A stretch of 64,000 nt of DNA from Tribonema minus. Its lineage: Eukaryota; Sar; Xanthophyceae; Tribonematales; Tribonemataceae. A program made the position numbers and the translations under genes. The notes below the pieces were generated by a model, which was not told the DNA's origin, did not search any database, and saw only the letters and a program-made list of their open reading frames with translations. Of the stretch, positions 10,748 through 21,974 are shown in pieces (positions within the stretch are counted from its first letter, which is position 1; each line of letters opens with the position of its first letter). The stretch covers positions 1,054,001-1,118,000 of the forward strand of contig JAFCMP010000001.1 in NCBI GenBank assembly GCA_017506865.1, read 5' to 3'.

Positions 10748-13093
10748 ATGGCGCTGGACGACAAGGGCAGAATGATGCGAGGAAGAATAGAGTTTTTTGA
10801 GCGCAACATCCACAAGCTGTCGAAGCACCTCACCACCATGGTGGCGCAGCACAAAGGTGACAACATGAGTATCTTGACATGACTGTGGAAGGGATTGAAC
10901 TCCACTCTGTCAGGGCCAGTACACCTAAGGCAATGTCAGTCAGCATCTTGATGGTCTTTACCAAAGTAGAAGCGGCGGCTCACAGTGCCAAATGCAAAGC
11001 TCTGGGTCGTTCATTTGCTCTGCATATCTGCGCGATCGTTGTCAAACTGGACCTGTTACATTCACTTCTGTCGCAGTGCGCTGATAGAAAAGAGGTGGCA
11101 GGTCCATCAAACCTCGCAGTCCTGAAAGCAATCGAGGCAATAGTAGAGTACCGCGAGCACCTGCACCAGCACAGCACAGCAGCTTTCCGCAGATTGAAAA
11201 GACATGCCTGCTGCATTGTGCTGCTGCCACACTGCGACGAGCCCTCATTCACTTCAGGACCCCCCCCACACACAATACACTCCAATCCGCCTTGCTCTCA
11301 CAAACACCTTGCCCAACCCACGGCGAAATCGTGCTGTGCCAGCCGGCGTGGACGTCGGCATGAAGTTCAGCGAGAGGGTAAAGGACGTGGCGGCGCAGGA
11401 GCCCTTTGCGGACCTGCAGGACAGGCTCGTGGCGCTGAGCGAGGTCACGGAGCGCATCGCGCTGGAGCGCAAGGGCGCGCTGTGCGACCGCGCGGAGCAG
11501 CAGGTGCGCGGCGCGCGCACGCTCAGTTTCAGTGCATCCGGTTTCGGTTTCAGTGCATCCGTGGCTTTGCTTCGGTGCCTGAGCTGTACACGCCTGCGAC
11601 AAACTCACGCACCTGGCAACGGGTGACCTGCTCAGCTCCCCGCTCTGCCGGCGGTGGAAGCAGACGCAGGCCAGCTCGTCGCCCTAAGCCTAGCAGTGCT
11701 GTACATACCTACCCCAGACCCCTGGGCGACGCGCCCTCGTCCACCTTCTCGCGCTGCGCTGTGGTTCGCCTCGCATGCTTCTGCCTCTGACATGTTGGCT
11801 GATGGCACGGCGTGCGTGTAGCGTGTCTCGACATCGATACGCAAAATTGGAAGATCTTACTGTGTAATTGTGACCCGTGGTGCCGATGAAACTGCCAGAG
11901 TCGTCACCCCGCAGGAATATGAAGCTGTAACGCACAGCTATGCTGGATGCTGCTTATGCTAGCAGTTGAACACTGTGTTGCGCGGATGCCATGCGCTGAG
12001 CGCGTCAGGTGCTGGCGAAGCTGACGGAGGTGCAGACGCGCGTCATTGCCCCGACCAAGGCGCTGCTGAAGGACAGGGACGAGTGCATACAGTCGCTGGT
12101 GAAGGTGAGCTTTGACGCTATTGTCAGAAACTTCAACGCAGCTGGGCAGTCATGTGTTGCAGTTACAGCGCTACAGCCCCATGACAGCGCCACCCTGCCC
12201 CAATGCGGCGCCAATTTCGGCTCTGATGCATTTAGGGGTTTGTGGGTCGCGCTCGCTGTGGCAGCAATGCTGGCAGCACTGCTCAGTCAGACCTCGGCGA
12301 TGCGAGCCCCTCTTGATACGAGGGCCAGATTTGGGTTACGCTCAAAGTTAGGGTTAGCATCAGGGGGTAGGATGGCGTGTGTGCGTGGCACTGCATGGGC
12401 GAACACCAACTCCCGACCCGCTGACACAGTGTGACAGGTGATGTGCCACATGGGCGAGAACCGTCACGTAGGGCATCGGCTGTGTTCTGCAGGAGTGCGC
12501 TCGCTGACAGCTGCGACAGCGCACACTGCAGCCACAAGTAAGTATGGTCTCACACAATCAAACATTCGCAGGCGACGACACGTGCCCACCGCGGCGCGGG
12601 GGTCTTGACTCACGCGTTTGTTTGCCTCAGAGAACCAAAGTACGTTTTGAAGTTCAACTCAAAAAGCGCCAATCTTCGCTCCGGCGACGCTCCTGCAGCT
12701 CGCACCAGGCCGAAGCGAAGCACAATCTCATGGTGCAGTGTGTTGACCTGCAGCAAGTAGGTGTTAACACAACGAAAATGCACGCTTCTAGGTATGTAGG
12801 CTGCAAGTTTAAATATATACTTGAAGTATGCAGTTGAACTAAATGCATACTTGAAGTATGCAGTGAACTTAGACAGCATTTGTGCACTCCGGTGACGCTC
12901 CCGCTGCTCTCGCCAGGCCGAAACAGAGCACGACCTCAAGGTGCAGCAGGGGAAGGCGACAAAGGACACGCCGCTGGCCATCCTGGAGCTTCGGCACTGC
13001 CTGCGGAACACGGAGAAGGTGGTGGACAACAACATGGAGCTGTTCGAGGCGCAGCGCGTGGAGGACGTCAAGGTGGGTGGCAGCAATAAAACG

Positions 13094-13124
<31 letters not shown>

Positions 13125-14277
13125 GAGGGGAAAGACAGGAAGGATGATGTTGGTTTTGGGTTTTGACGTGCAGAGACAGCCACGAGTCATGCGGCAGCTC
13201 ACAGCTGGACGATGCGTGCGCGCATACGTGGGCAACGGTAGCAAGTAACAAGTGGTACTCAGGGTTTGACGCTGAGTGTGCATACGTGGTCCATGGTGGC
13301 AAGGAGAACATTGCAGTGCGAAACATGGAGCAGGTGACGGGCAACTCCATGGAGCTGTTTGAGGCGCAGCGCATGGAGAGGATGTCAAGGCGTGTGACAG
13401 TCACAGCGCAATGCACGCGCATACACGGGGCGTTAGTGCGAGGACAATTTGACACTGGCTTTGACACTGGCAAGCGATGTGGTGCCTGTTTTCTTCATAG
13501 GTGAACCACAAGTGCACCTCAGTGGCAGTTACACTGTAACGGTCCCATGTGTGTGTGAAGGCTTTGACCACAGTGAGAGGGTGGGAGCGGAGCTTATTCA
13601 CAAAGCAGACTGAGTTGTGTTGCTCTGCCGCTGCGTCGCACGGCGCCGCATGAGCCGTATGCAAGTGCGGGTTGCGCCCTGTCTCGCGTCGTCCGGAGAG
13701 TGCTGGATCTGTGCAATGCGCGTTGTCGGATATGATGCGGCAGTTTTGAACGTTGGCAGACATGTTTGACTACCGCGATGGAGGTTCACCGCTGCTGCAT
13801 GATGTACCGAGTGGTCGTAGGCGCGCGGCAGGGCCAGCGGCAGCCAAAATTACCCGCTCGTACAGTCCTTCAAGTTGAGATCAAAGGTGTCGCATAGGCC
13901 TGGATGACTCTGCTTCAAACAGCGTTGATGAGTGTTGTGCCGTTTGAGCGTGTGGCGCGTGGCTACACCCTTCCCTTTTACCTACTTTCACAGTCGCAAG
14001 TCAGTGTGCATGTGCTGTCACTGCTGCCGCCTCTGCACACGTCCCTCACGTCTCCCTCTGCAAAATCTTCTGACTCCCACCCTCTGCTCGCGCGCGCGCC
14101 TCCGCCCTTCAGGAGATACTGCAGGAGTTTGTGCGCTGCGAGATGTACTACCACTGCAGGGCGCTGGAGATGCTGGCGCCGGCGCTGCAGCACCTGAGCG
14201 GTGTGCACGGCGACGTCGCCAGCGACAACATTCGGCACGAGATGGCGAGCCTCAACACAAGACTCAACTACTCATGA
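10748..14277 (+). CDS. CIBAR: FAM92/CIBAR-type BAR domain protein
   Basis: BAR-domain membrane-curvature protein; in animals this family acts at the ciliary base and transition zone. Five exons join in frame: 10748-10856, 11343-11503, 12009-12104, 12917-13072 and 14113-14277 (228 aa, TGA stop). The order of motifs follows the family: RIEFFERNIHKL near the N-terminus, then GMKFSERVKDVA, DLQDRLVALSEV, VLAKLTEVQTRVIAPTK, QAETEHDLK-like segment, LRNTEKVVDNNMELFEAQR, and the C-terminal EFVRCEMYYHCRALEML. The protein is shorter than the ~290 aa animal proteins, mainly in the linker between exons 3 and 4, so a small exon could have been missed. All junctions are GT-AG. The gene implies a flagellated life stage. 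The predicted protein is almost entirely helical. Confidence 0.85.
12690..12745 (+). repeat. Acceptor-edge copy of CIBAR exon 4
   Basis: CGCACCAGGCCGAAGCGAAGCAC and onward repeats the acceptor and first ~35 bases of exon 4 (12917) about 220 bases upstream, preceded by the same GACGCTCC text. Confidence 0.85.
13092..13121. repeat. GA dinucleotide microsatellite
   Basis: (GA)n run a few bases downstream of the CIBAR exon 4 donor. Confidence 0.95.
13300..13390 (+). repeat. Donor-edge copy of CIBAR exon 4
   Basis: The last ~80 bases of exon 4 (GAGCTGTTCGAGGCGCAGCG region and GTCAAGG donor) recur about 300 bases into the intron with several changes and a broken frame. Confidence 0.85.
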
Positions 14278-15091
14278 CACGTGCTCACATGCCCGGGATA
14301 CATATGCTGGTTTCCTCCAGTGTCTGTAAATAAGCTTCTGCTGCACAATGACCACCTCCTCGGCCCTCCCTTCTACTGATCTGCACTTTGCCTGTGAGAC
14401 GTGCAACTTTCCCGACAGCACACTCAATTGATGTTGAGTTGGGCTGCTTCGCAGCTGCTGCATGCAAGTCCCTTTGATGGCGGCAATTGGGAGAAAACCA
14501 CTTCTTTCACTCCTTATGCGATGTGCGTCAAATCCTCAAAACATGCCTACTTTTTGCATGTGAGTCACGCAAATCGGAGGCATGTGCACCTACTGCTGCC
14601 ATGCACTCAAAGTCCTGCGTTGCCCTTGCAATGCCAATGATAGCGTTGCAGGGAGACCTTCCATCTCAAAATGATGAAAATAATGCTGCACTTGTGCTTG
14701 ACTGATGCACGCCCATCTGGCCATGACGAAGAGGGCATTACAGAAGCATTATGTGCCTATGTAGCCTCACGGCGAAAAACACTTCTTGATCACCACAGTC
14801 AGGTACTGTCGAATGCCACAGAGCAAGCAAGCACTGCTGTAGTGTGTCATCGACATCATGCGCAACGCGCAGTTGCAATACTGCCTCGTCTGACATTGAC
14901 CGCACATGCAATGCTGGTTTGCGAGTGCTCAGCAGCAATGGAGAGCCCTCATAAACACAACAGCCTCGTTGCGAATATTAAGGCGCACGAAGCAGCTGCA
15001 TGCTGACAAGCACAAATAAACACAAGCGGCTAACCATGCAGCATAAATGTGTCTTGTTGCCCATGATATACAGAAATGTGCACAGTGCATG
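14278..15091. other. Intergenic stretch, nothing recognised
   Basis: Between two converging genes. Short open frames on both strands have no recognisable domain and no convincing splice structure. Confidence 0.6.
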
Positions 15092-15685
15092 TCATTGTTG
15101 TGTCAAAGCGCCGTTCGGCTGCAGCACAACGTACGCCGGCAGCCACTGCGGCGTCGTGATGATGTCACCGAAGCTCGCAAGGTACTTGGATATGCCCGTT
15201 CCTGCCAGCACGGGCGTGCCACTGCCAGGCCCACTTCCCCCCGCATAGATCTGCACAGATATTGTCAAGGTGCTCTTGGGCACGCTTTCCCATGACCTCC
15301 CCTGAAGCATGTTGACGGGGTACAGCTGCAGCATCGCCGGCAGAGGGGCCTTGTCTAGCGCCACCTTGGCGCCAACAAGGGGTTTGCCGCCCTCGTTCTC
15401 TGACGCCGTGACGTACATCATGGCTCCCTGTGTGCCTCCCAGCTGCTTTCCCTCTTCCAGCTGCACCAGCACTTGCAGCACAGGCTCAGCCGCCCCACCT
15501 GCTCCAGCCTCGGCTGCTGAGACGGATGCTGGCTGCAACCAAGCTGGTGCAGCTACTGTCGCCGCTGTTGCCGTTGCCCCGCTGGCGGCTCGCTGCAGCC
15601 ATGCTCGCCGTGACGCTGTGGATGGCATGTGAGCTGCTGATGACAGCAGCAGCAGAAGCTGCAGCACCAGCAGCAGCAGCAGCAT
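15092..15685 (-). CDS. Probable thylakoid-lumen protein with twin-arginine signal
   Basis: A single-exon 197 aa protein. Residues 1-17 form a strongly hydrophobic Leu-rich signal peptide. After a short Ser/Ala/His stretch comes SRRAWLQRAASG followed by an Ala-rich hydrophobic segment ending near VSAAEA, which reads as a twin-arginine thylakoid-targeting signal. A signal peptide, then transit-like residues, then a Tat signal is the expected presequence for the lumen of a complex plastid. The mature part (residues ~60-197) has beta-rich blocks such as GAMMYVTASENEGG, PLVGAKVALDK, LPAMLQLYPVNML and STLTISVQIYAG. These resemble the C-terminal domain seen in c-type cytochrome biogenesis CycH/CcmI-like proteins, but that similarity is weak. 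Function unassigned. Its ATG lies 140 bases from the divergent gene at 15826. Confidence 0.72.
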   Translation of the reverse strand: MLLLLLVLQLLLLLSSAAHMPSTASRRAWLQRAASGATATAATVAAPAWLQPASVSAAEAGAGGAAEPVLQVLVQLEEGKQLGGTQGAMMYVTASENEGGKPLVGAKVALDKAPLPAMLQLYPVNMLQGRSWESVPKSTLTISVQIYAGGSGPGSGTPVLAGTGISKYLASFGDIITTPQWLPAYVVLQPNGALTQQ

Positions 15686-15825
15686 TGAGCAGGGTCTTGT
15701 CCCCTTTCCAAGGCTTGTTTACGAACTCAAACTTCAACGCGATCTTGAGGTTTCCTCGAAGTTGCAAAGACACAAGTAGAAGCTGATAGACACGTTACGT
15801 GGGTCCTGTCATACACGCTCACACC
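15686..15825. promoter_or_regulatory. Short divergent promoter between two presequence-bearing genes
   Basis: Only 140 bases separate the start codons at 15685 (-) and 15826 (+). Promoters and 5' leaders of both genes must fit here or overlap the genes. No clear TATA box is visible. Inference: shared bidirectional control of two probably plastid proteins. Confidence 0.6.
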
Positions 15826-17728
15826 ATGACGCGGATCCTGCTGGCCTTGGCTGGGTATTGCGTCTGCGCATGCGGGTTCGTTGTGCAGCCCATGGGCATT
15901 TTCAACATGCAAGAAAGATCTCATGCAGTGCGGCCACTGCATCACCGTGAGGTGGCAGTATCTACAGCGCTGGGAGAAGAGGCCACCGACAGTGCCGACG
16001 TGCCCGCATTGCAGCCCGACGTTTCCGTAGGTACGTGCTCTGTGGCATGCGTTCATGCACTCCACAAGATCCAACCGAGGACTTGTTGAACATAACATGC
16101 AACACCAATTGTTCTTACGGCTGTATATCTAGGCCTGCATAAATTCAAGAACGCCCATCAGCTTCAACTATTTAGGGTGGCCGTCTTGGATTGTCCGGTG
16201 GTGCTGCGAGAGTTGGCGTACGCAATCAGGACAAGGTGTTGCCGGTGCACGGAACTGTGTCTAGCATGTTGCCCTGTGACCAGCGTGACCATTCTATTAC
16301 CAGCGTGACCATTCTGGTCACTCTGACAGTAGAATGTGTTGTTTCACGCAAATAGCTCCTGGCTAAAGCGCGGGACTTGATGTTCAACTTGAACTTGATC
16401 TTGATACCAAAGAAACATCCCTCACCGCGGATGCTCCGTCTTCGTTGCGCCTGCAGCATCGTACGAGGCGCTGGATATCCGAGTTGGCAGGATTGTTAAG
16501 GCTGAGACGGTGCCGGACCCGGACCATGGCAACAAGCCTAGCCGCAAGTCAGTATCCCTACCTGCCTACGTGCATGCATGCATGCATGCGCATGCATGCG
16601 TTCAGGATTGTGGGCAACTGCCGCATCACCTCGCTATGACCATATATACATACTTAAAGTACGTTCTTGGAAAATACACAATGCTCGCACATCCTCCTTC
16701 ACCATCGCGCCAGCGCCATCACTGCTCCAAAGGTGTTTTTATTGCATCACTCAGGCGGCTCGGACGCTAGCAAGCGCGTGCGGCGCCTCCACTCCGATGA
16801 TGGCAGCAAGCTGCGTGCCCATTTGCGCATGCGTCTCGCTCAAATGTGCTTCTGCTGCGCTGCATCTGCCGCCTGCAAACGCCTGTTTGCTCTGCGCACT
16901 CCACTCCACCTCATCCACAACCCCCTCTGAGCACACCGCGGTGCGTTGTGTCGGACTCAGGTATCTCAGCCTGGTGGTGGCGCTGGGCAATGAGTTCCGC
17001 AGCATCATCAGCGGCGTGCGGCCCGTGTTTGACGTCGAGGAGGCCATTGGCAAGTCCGTGCTCGTGGTGGCCAACACGGAGGAGGAGGTGAGAGGCCGGC
17101 ACGTCACTTCAAGTGTTGCGATTGGCCATAAAGGAGCCACTGCTCGAGAACACGGCAGAACTACAGGGAAAGTGCGCGTCGACTTCGCATCGTGCGCCGC
17201 GTCGCAGTGTGAGATGTTGCCGCAATGCACTCACTTCCCTGATGCAGCATACCAACCCCCTCGAGAGTTAATTACGAACGCGGCATTATGTTCAGCCAGT
17301 GAGATGCCCGTTGCATTCCTCGGCGAGGTCTGTCATCACTGACACAGTGAAGGAGACCAACTTCAAGAACTGCAGTGACTCGATGTTACCGCAACGCACG
17401 CACTCCCTGGATGCAGCTTATCAATCTCCTAAGGATTCTGCTCGCATTGAATCACTGTACAAACTCAACATCGATGTGCAACCTGTGAGATACCCTCTTC
17501 ACCCCTCGCGTGGCCTCATCATGTGATGAAGGAGAACAACTTCAAGAAAATTCTCACGGATTTGCTGCTTGCCTGCTGCGCGTGTCGCAGGTAATCCTCG
17601 GGCGGCCCAGCAGGGGGCGGCTGCTGGTGGCGGCCAACTACAGCAAGGCGCCCATGCCGCGCACGCTGCGCACCGTGCTGCTCGGCGGCGGTCCGGTGCC
17701 CCCCGGCAGTCAGGTCACCGGCCTGTGA
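15826..17728 (+). CDS. Presequence-bearing tRNA-binding-domain (OB-fold) protein
   Basis: Four exons join in frame: 15826-16030, 16457-16547, 16961-17087 and 17591-17728 (186 aa, TGA). The N-terminus MTRILLALAGYCVCACG followed by FVVQP looks like a signal peptide with Phe at the start of the transit region, as in complex-plastid presequences. The body is an EMAP-II/ARC1/CsaA-type tRNA-binding domain: ALDIRVGRIVKAETVPDPD, then ALGNEFRSIISGVRP, GKSVLVVAN and a C-terminal RGRLLVAANYSK segment. This domain binds tRNA structure non-specifically and occurs as a free protein or as an appendage of aminoacyl-tRNA synthetases; here it is free-standing. Plastid location is inferred from the presequence. 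The exon 2 donor is GTCAGT, chosen because it restores the frame into exon 3. Confidence 0.82.
17205..17560 (+). repeat. Intronic tandem duplication (~165 bases) in the tRNA-binding gene
   Basis: TGTTGCCGCAATGCACTC..CCTGATGCAGC at ~17213 recurs at ~17385. AAGGAGACCAACTTCAAGAA at ~17347 recurs as AAGGAGAACAACTTCAAGAA at ~17527. The units alternate, giving roughly two copies upstream of exon 4. Confidence 0.75.
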
Positions 17729-19665
17729 CGTGCTCGCACGAGTCAGTGACTCGGAGTCATGCTTTCTGTTGTTGATGGACATTCTGTTTCTACATTTACA
17801 TGTGAGAAAGGCGCGGGATGTCGTTTGCTCGCTGCAGTTGTTGCCGCTGCGTCTGCTGTTTTTGCACGATGGGGCAAAGGCCAGGCGGTCCAAGTTGAAG
17901 TTGCAGTTTCCTTACGTTAGAGCGAAGCTGTTCTGCGCCCAACAAGTTATTTGTTGGTCCCGAGCACTGCTTCGTCCAGATTGCAGCAGAAGTGGGGCAG
18001 GCAAGGGTACAAACACTGAGTTCAGACCGACGTGGAGGTTTTGCCTGGTCAGGTGATATTCAGCGTGCGTCCGCACGGCATGCAACGACGTACGGTAGGT
18101 ATGTAGCGACAAGTCACAAATGCAGTTCTGAAAAACGGTCTTTGTGTGTCAATCATGACTACTGTCGAATGAAGCAATGCAAGAACCACACACCCTCAAA
18201 TGAAGCGATGTATAAGACGTGTGAAACGGCAGCCATGCCGTCAATCCGATGACTTTGGACCTCTCAACTTGAACTTCTTGGCGCCATCATACCATTGAGG
18301 TGTTGCTCCAGTTCGCGCAATGGCGCGCGCGCTACACCATGAGACTTTGCAAGTGTTTGATGAGCGCCGCAAAACGTATGCACATGCGCAGCTTCGTTGC
18401 CATGACTGCAGTATGTCACACGAGCTATGGCAGTTTTGTGGAGGCGCACTTGCTCGATGCCATCCGCATTGCACATTCAAATGTGGATCTTGTGCATGGT
18501 CCACAACAGCAAGCCACAAGACTAGTGAGTGTGCGCACATTGCACAAAAACCCACGAGTGCACGCCACCATACCAGACGCCCAAACTGGATGTCAACTGC
18601 TTTGCAGTTTGCATACAAACATACACAAACGCACCTCAGCTTGGAAGATGACTGCATGAGCAAAAGGTTCAAGGCACAATTGAGGAGAATGTGCGTCAAG
18701 AGAGCACCGGCTTTGTCTGAGATCATGTGAAGGCGCAAGTGTGGTTCAACAAGCGCACTTGCTCAGGTCAGCAGAGCAAAACACAAAGTTCAAGTGGCAA
18801 GCGCCTGAGCTTCACTGGCTCACAGCATTCAGACACACACGCACTGCAACAGACAAGACTGATTGAGGCAGGACGGCTGGGGTGCATGGGGTGCAGATAT
18901 GATCTTATCTTTGCCTCAGCCTTGGGGAATGCCGATAAACGCCAGGGGAAAGTTGGCGAAGCATTGCCGCACGGCAGTGCAGAAAGCACACAAGCGTGCG
19001 CAGCTCACTTGAAGTTGAGGTTGCACTTCCCACATACACACCTACACCACCTGCAGGGGGGCAAGAAGGCCAGGGGACAACGAGCGGAGCACTGATGTCC
19101 CCCGCCCTCCCCCCCCCCCCCCTCACGCATCGTCTGCACGAAACAAACATATAGAGCACAATGGTCACCCAAAAAACGCGCGCAGCCTCGAAGCTGCTGC
19201 CGTGGCAAGCCGTGCTTGCAGCCTACGGTGTCTGCCTTCGGTCGCGCTTCCCCCCCCCCCCACGCCCCCCTTTAGACGGAGGGGTGGGGGGTGGGGGTGA
19301 GGGTGCTAAATGCCTACTCAGGTCAAAAGCGCCCGCCGCATGCGGGCGCGCGTTATGCAAATGTCCGCTGCCTAATGTCTAGTCATCGTGGGACGCTATG
19401 TTGCATGTCTGTATAGTACGTTGGGCGGCGGCAGCAGCAGCAGCAGCAGTACTCGGCAGCTGCTGTCGCACCCCCCCCCTGCGGCCTCCGGCGACAGGCC
19501 GGCGCCACCCCCGCGCTTCCCCCCTCCCTTGGAAAAAAAACACAGTACACACAGCAGCGCTCGCTGCTGCGCGCCATCGCCCTCCACACCCCTGCTTCCC
19601 GTGACGCGCGCGAGCACACCTGCCCCCTCCTCCCCCCCCGCCCCCCAACACACACGCACACCTGC
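17729..19665. other. Intergenic stretch without a recognisable gene
   Basis: Several 60-165 codon open frames on both strands (e.g. around 18241-18738) lack domain character and overlap each other. The right end (19100-19660) has C-runs and GCA repeats just downstream of the HSF stop codon. Confidence 0.55.
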
Positions 19666-19669
19666 CGCC

Positions 19670-21887
19670 TCAAATGACGGGCTGGTGCAGTGGCGCGGGC
19701 GTGCTGAGCGCGTCCGTCCCCGCCTGCGCCGACAGCGTGCGCATCAGGGGCTCCCCCAGCCCCCGGCGGTGCGCAAAGTGCGTCAGGAATGCGCCCAGCG
19801 CCGCGCTCGCCAGCGGCATCGCAATCTCCGGCGCGTCCGGCGCCGCCGCCGCCGCCGCCTCATGCACTGCCGCCGCCGCCGCCGCCGCCGTCTGCGCCGC
19901 GTCCGCCGCTGCCGCCGCCGCCAGCGCGCTGTCGCCAGCTTCGGCGGCGGCGGCGTCGCCGCGCTGCAGCAGCGCCAACAGGCCCTCCGCGAGCTTCGCC
20001 TGCGCGCCGCTGGGCAGCCTGCTGAGGCTCGCCGCGAGGTCCGCGACCTCGGCGTCACGCGCGGGCGCCGCCGCTGCCGCCGCAGCAGCGCGCTGCGCAG
20101 GCGGCGGCGCCTCGCGCGGGGACGGCTCCGCGGGGACGTGCTGTGCGCCGCCCTCCGGCGCCGCGTCAAAGTCCATGAACTCGAGCCCCGTGGACATGCC
20201 GAGGCCGTCCAGCAGCTCGCTGTCGAAGAAGCCGCCGCTGCCGCTGCCGCCGCCGCCGCCGCGTCCGCCGCCGATGCTCATGCCGCGCAGCAGCGCGTCG
20301 GCGGTTGCAGCGGCGGGCTGCCGCTGCAGGGCGCCGCCGCCCACGAATGCGGCGCCATCCTCGTATACGGGCTCGGGCTTCACAAAGATGCTGCCGCCGC
20401 CGCCGCTGCTGCTGCGGCCGTCAACATCGCCAATCACGGGCAGCATGCGCATCAGCGCCTCCTCGTCCACCATCGCATCCAGGCCCGCGAGCTTACGCTT
20501 CTTGGGGCACACCGCCGCCGCCGCCGCCGCCGCTGCTGCCGTGGGCGGCGCCACTGCTGCTGCCGCCGCCGCCGCCGGCGCCGCCGCGGCCGTGCGGTCG
20601 TTCAGCAGGCTCTCCACGAGCGTGGTGAGCGAGCTGATGCGCTCGTCCATAGTGACGATGCGCGCCTGCAGCGTGGAGACCTCGCCCTTGAGCGCGTCGA
20701 CCTCCTTCTCGGGCGGCGCGACGTAGTGCGTCGCGCGCCGGATCGCGCTGAGCAGGTGCGGCGCGTCGCGCGCAAAGAGGTCGTGCTTGAACTCCCACCA
20801 CTGCGAGGTGTCGGCGTCGGCGGCGGCGCTGCGCTCGCGCGCGCCGAGCGGCAGCGCCGACTTGACCTTGCGGAAGCCGTAGAAGTTGAGCCTACAAAGG
20901 CGATGGGGTAGGGTTAGGGTTAGGACATGACTCATAAGCGTTGGCTGTGGAATGCACTGGCGTGTTGAGGCTTGTGCCCGCAGAAGGCAACGGCATCGGG
21001 CACTGGCGCGCGGGCACAGGCAGCTGCATCGATCGGCATGATACTGGTTGTCCCTGCAGAAGCCATGGGTAGGTATTGGGCATCGCAGGCATCACGTCGG
21101 AGTCCATGCTGTCAAAGCGACGCAGGCAAAAGACCGCGCAGACGATGATCACTTGCGCAAATACTGACACGGGCGGATGCGCAGCGTGCTGGTCCTGTTG
21201 TCTTGATGCCCACCAGCGATGTATCACATCAACAAGAGCTACAAGCGCGTGCAGTGCATCAGCAGTGCCTTCTCAAAAACGGAGTTGTGACTCACTGTCT
21301 GACAAAGCTGGCGAACTTGCTGTGCTTGAAGAAAGTCGGAATGACCTCCGCCGCAAAGCGCTCCGGGGACTTGATGATGAAGGTGTCGCCTCTTGCGCTC
21401 CATGATGCAAGGCTGGTGTCGCACGTGTTGATCATCTCATAGGTCTGAGAGGCGCAGACGACGATGGTGTGATAAGGCAGCGTTCCAAGATGACTGGTGT
21501 GTAAAAGGACCATCAAGGCAAGCACAAATGTGCCAGCAGCCTGCGGCTGTAGGGCACTGCCAGCTTCCAGGGTTGTACTGGTATCATCGTGTGGGGTGAG
21601 GCGCGGCACGTGCTCACACCAAAGGTTGACGGTGTCTCCCGAGGCGTGCAAACTCTGCCTAGCAGCGCTGCAACAAGTGACATGGCAGGCACACAGAAGC
21701 CGTCCTGAAATCTGTGAAGGCATCCGTGAATGCTCACGCTACACAACATGGCGCTGCTGGGCTCCAGACCTCAATTCTCCCAGGAAGGCAGCTATTTTAC
21801 CTTGCGCAAGAAGACCGGCTCGTCGCCTTGTTGTTCCTTCCGGCGCCGGGGCTGCGCGCGCATGGTGTAGTCACCCATGGTAGGCAT
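19670..21887 (-). CDS. HSF: Heat shock transcription factor
   Basis: Nuclear DNA-binding regulator of heat shock elements. Exons 21887-21801, 21444-21296 and 20891-19670 join in frame (485 aa). The DNA-binding domain spans the two splice sites: PVFLRK | TYEMIN...WSARGDTFII...FAAEVIPTFFKHSKFASFVRQ | LNFYGFRKV...WWEFKHDLFARDAPHLLSAIRR. It is followed by a heptad-rich trimerisation coiled coil (EKEVDALKGEVSTLQARI), a KKRKLAG basic nuclear-localisation-like patch, and a long Ala/Gly-rich C-terminal region encoded by GCN repeats. The ATG at 21887 (MPTMGDYTM) was preferred; an in-frame ATG at 21971 would add 28 residues. The 507-codon open frame on the opposite strand is a composition artefact of the GCN repeats. 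Phases at both junctions match other HSF domains. Confidence 0.92.
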
Positions 21888-21974
21888 GGCTGCTGCTGCT
21901 GCACCGTATGGCGCGCTGTATGGCGCGCTGACAAAGCAAGAGCGGGTGTGCGCCGGAGGCTTCAGTGACATGTT

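Noticed and set aside
18241..18738. 165-codon minus-strand frame as a gene
   Set aside because: Overlapped by equally long plus-strand frames, no domain, low-complexity cysteine/histidine content and no promoter or splice support.
19388..20911. 507-codon open frame on the plus strand, opposite HSF
   Set aside because: It is the antisense of the GCN-rich HSF exon; its Arg/Ala-rich product has no domain, whereas the minus strand shows a complete HSF DNA-binding domain with matching splice phases.
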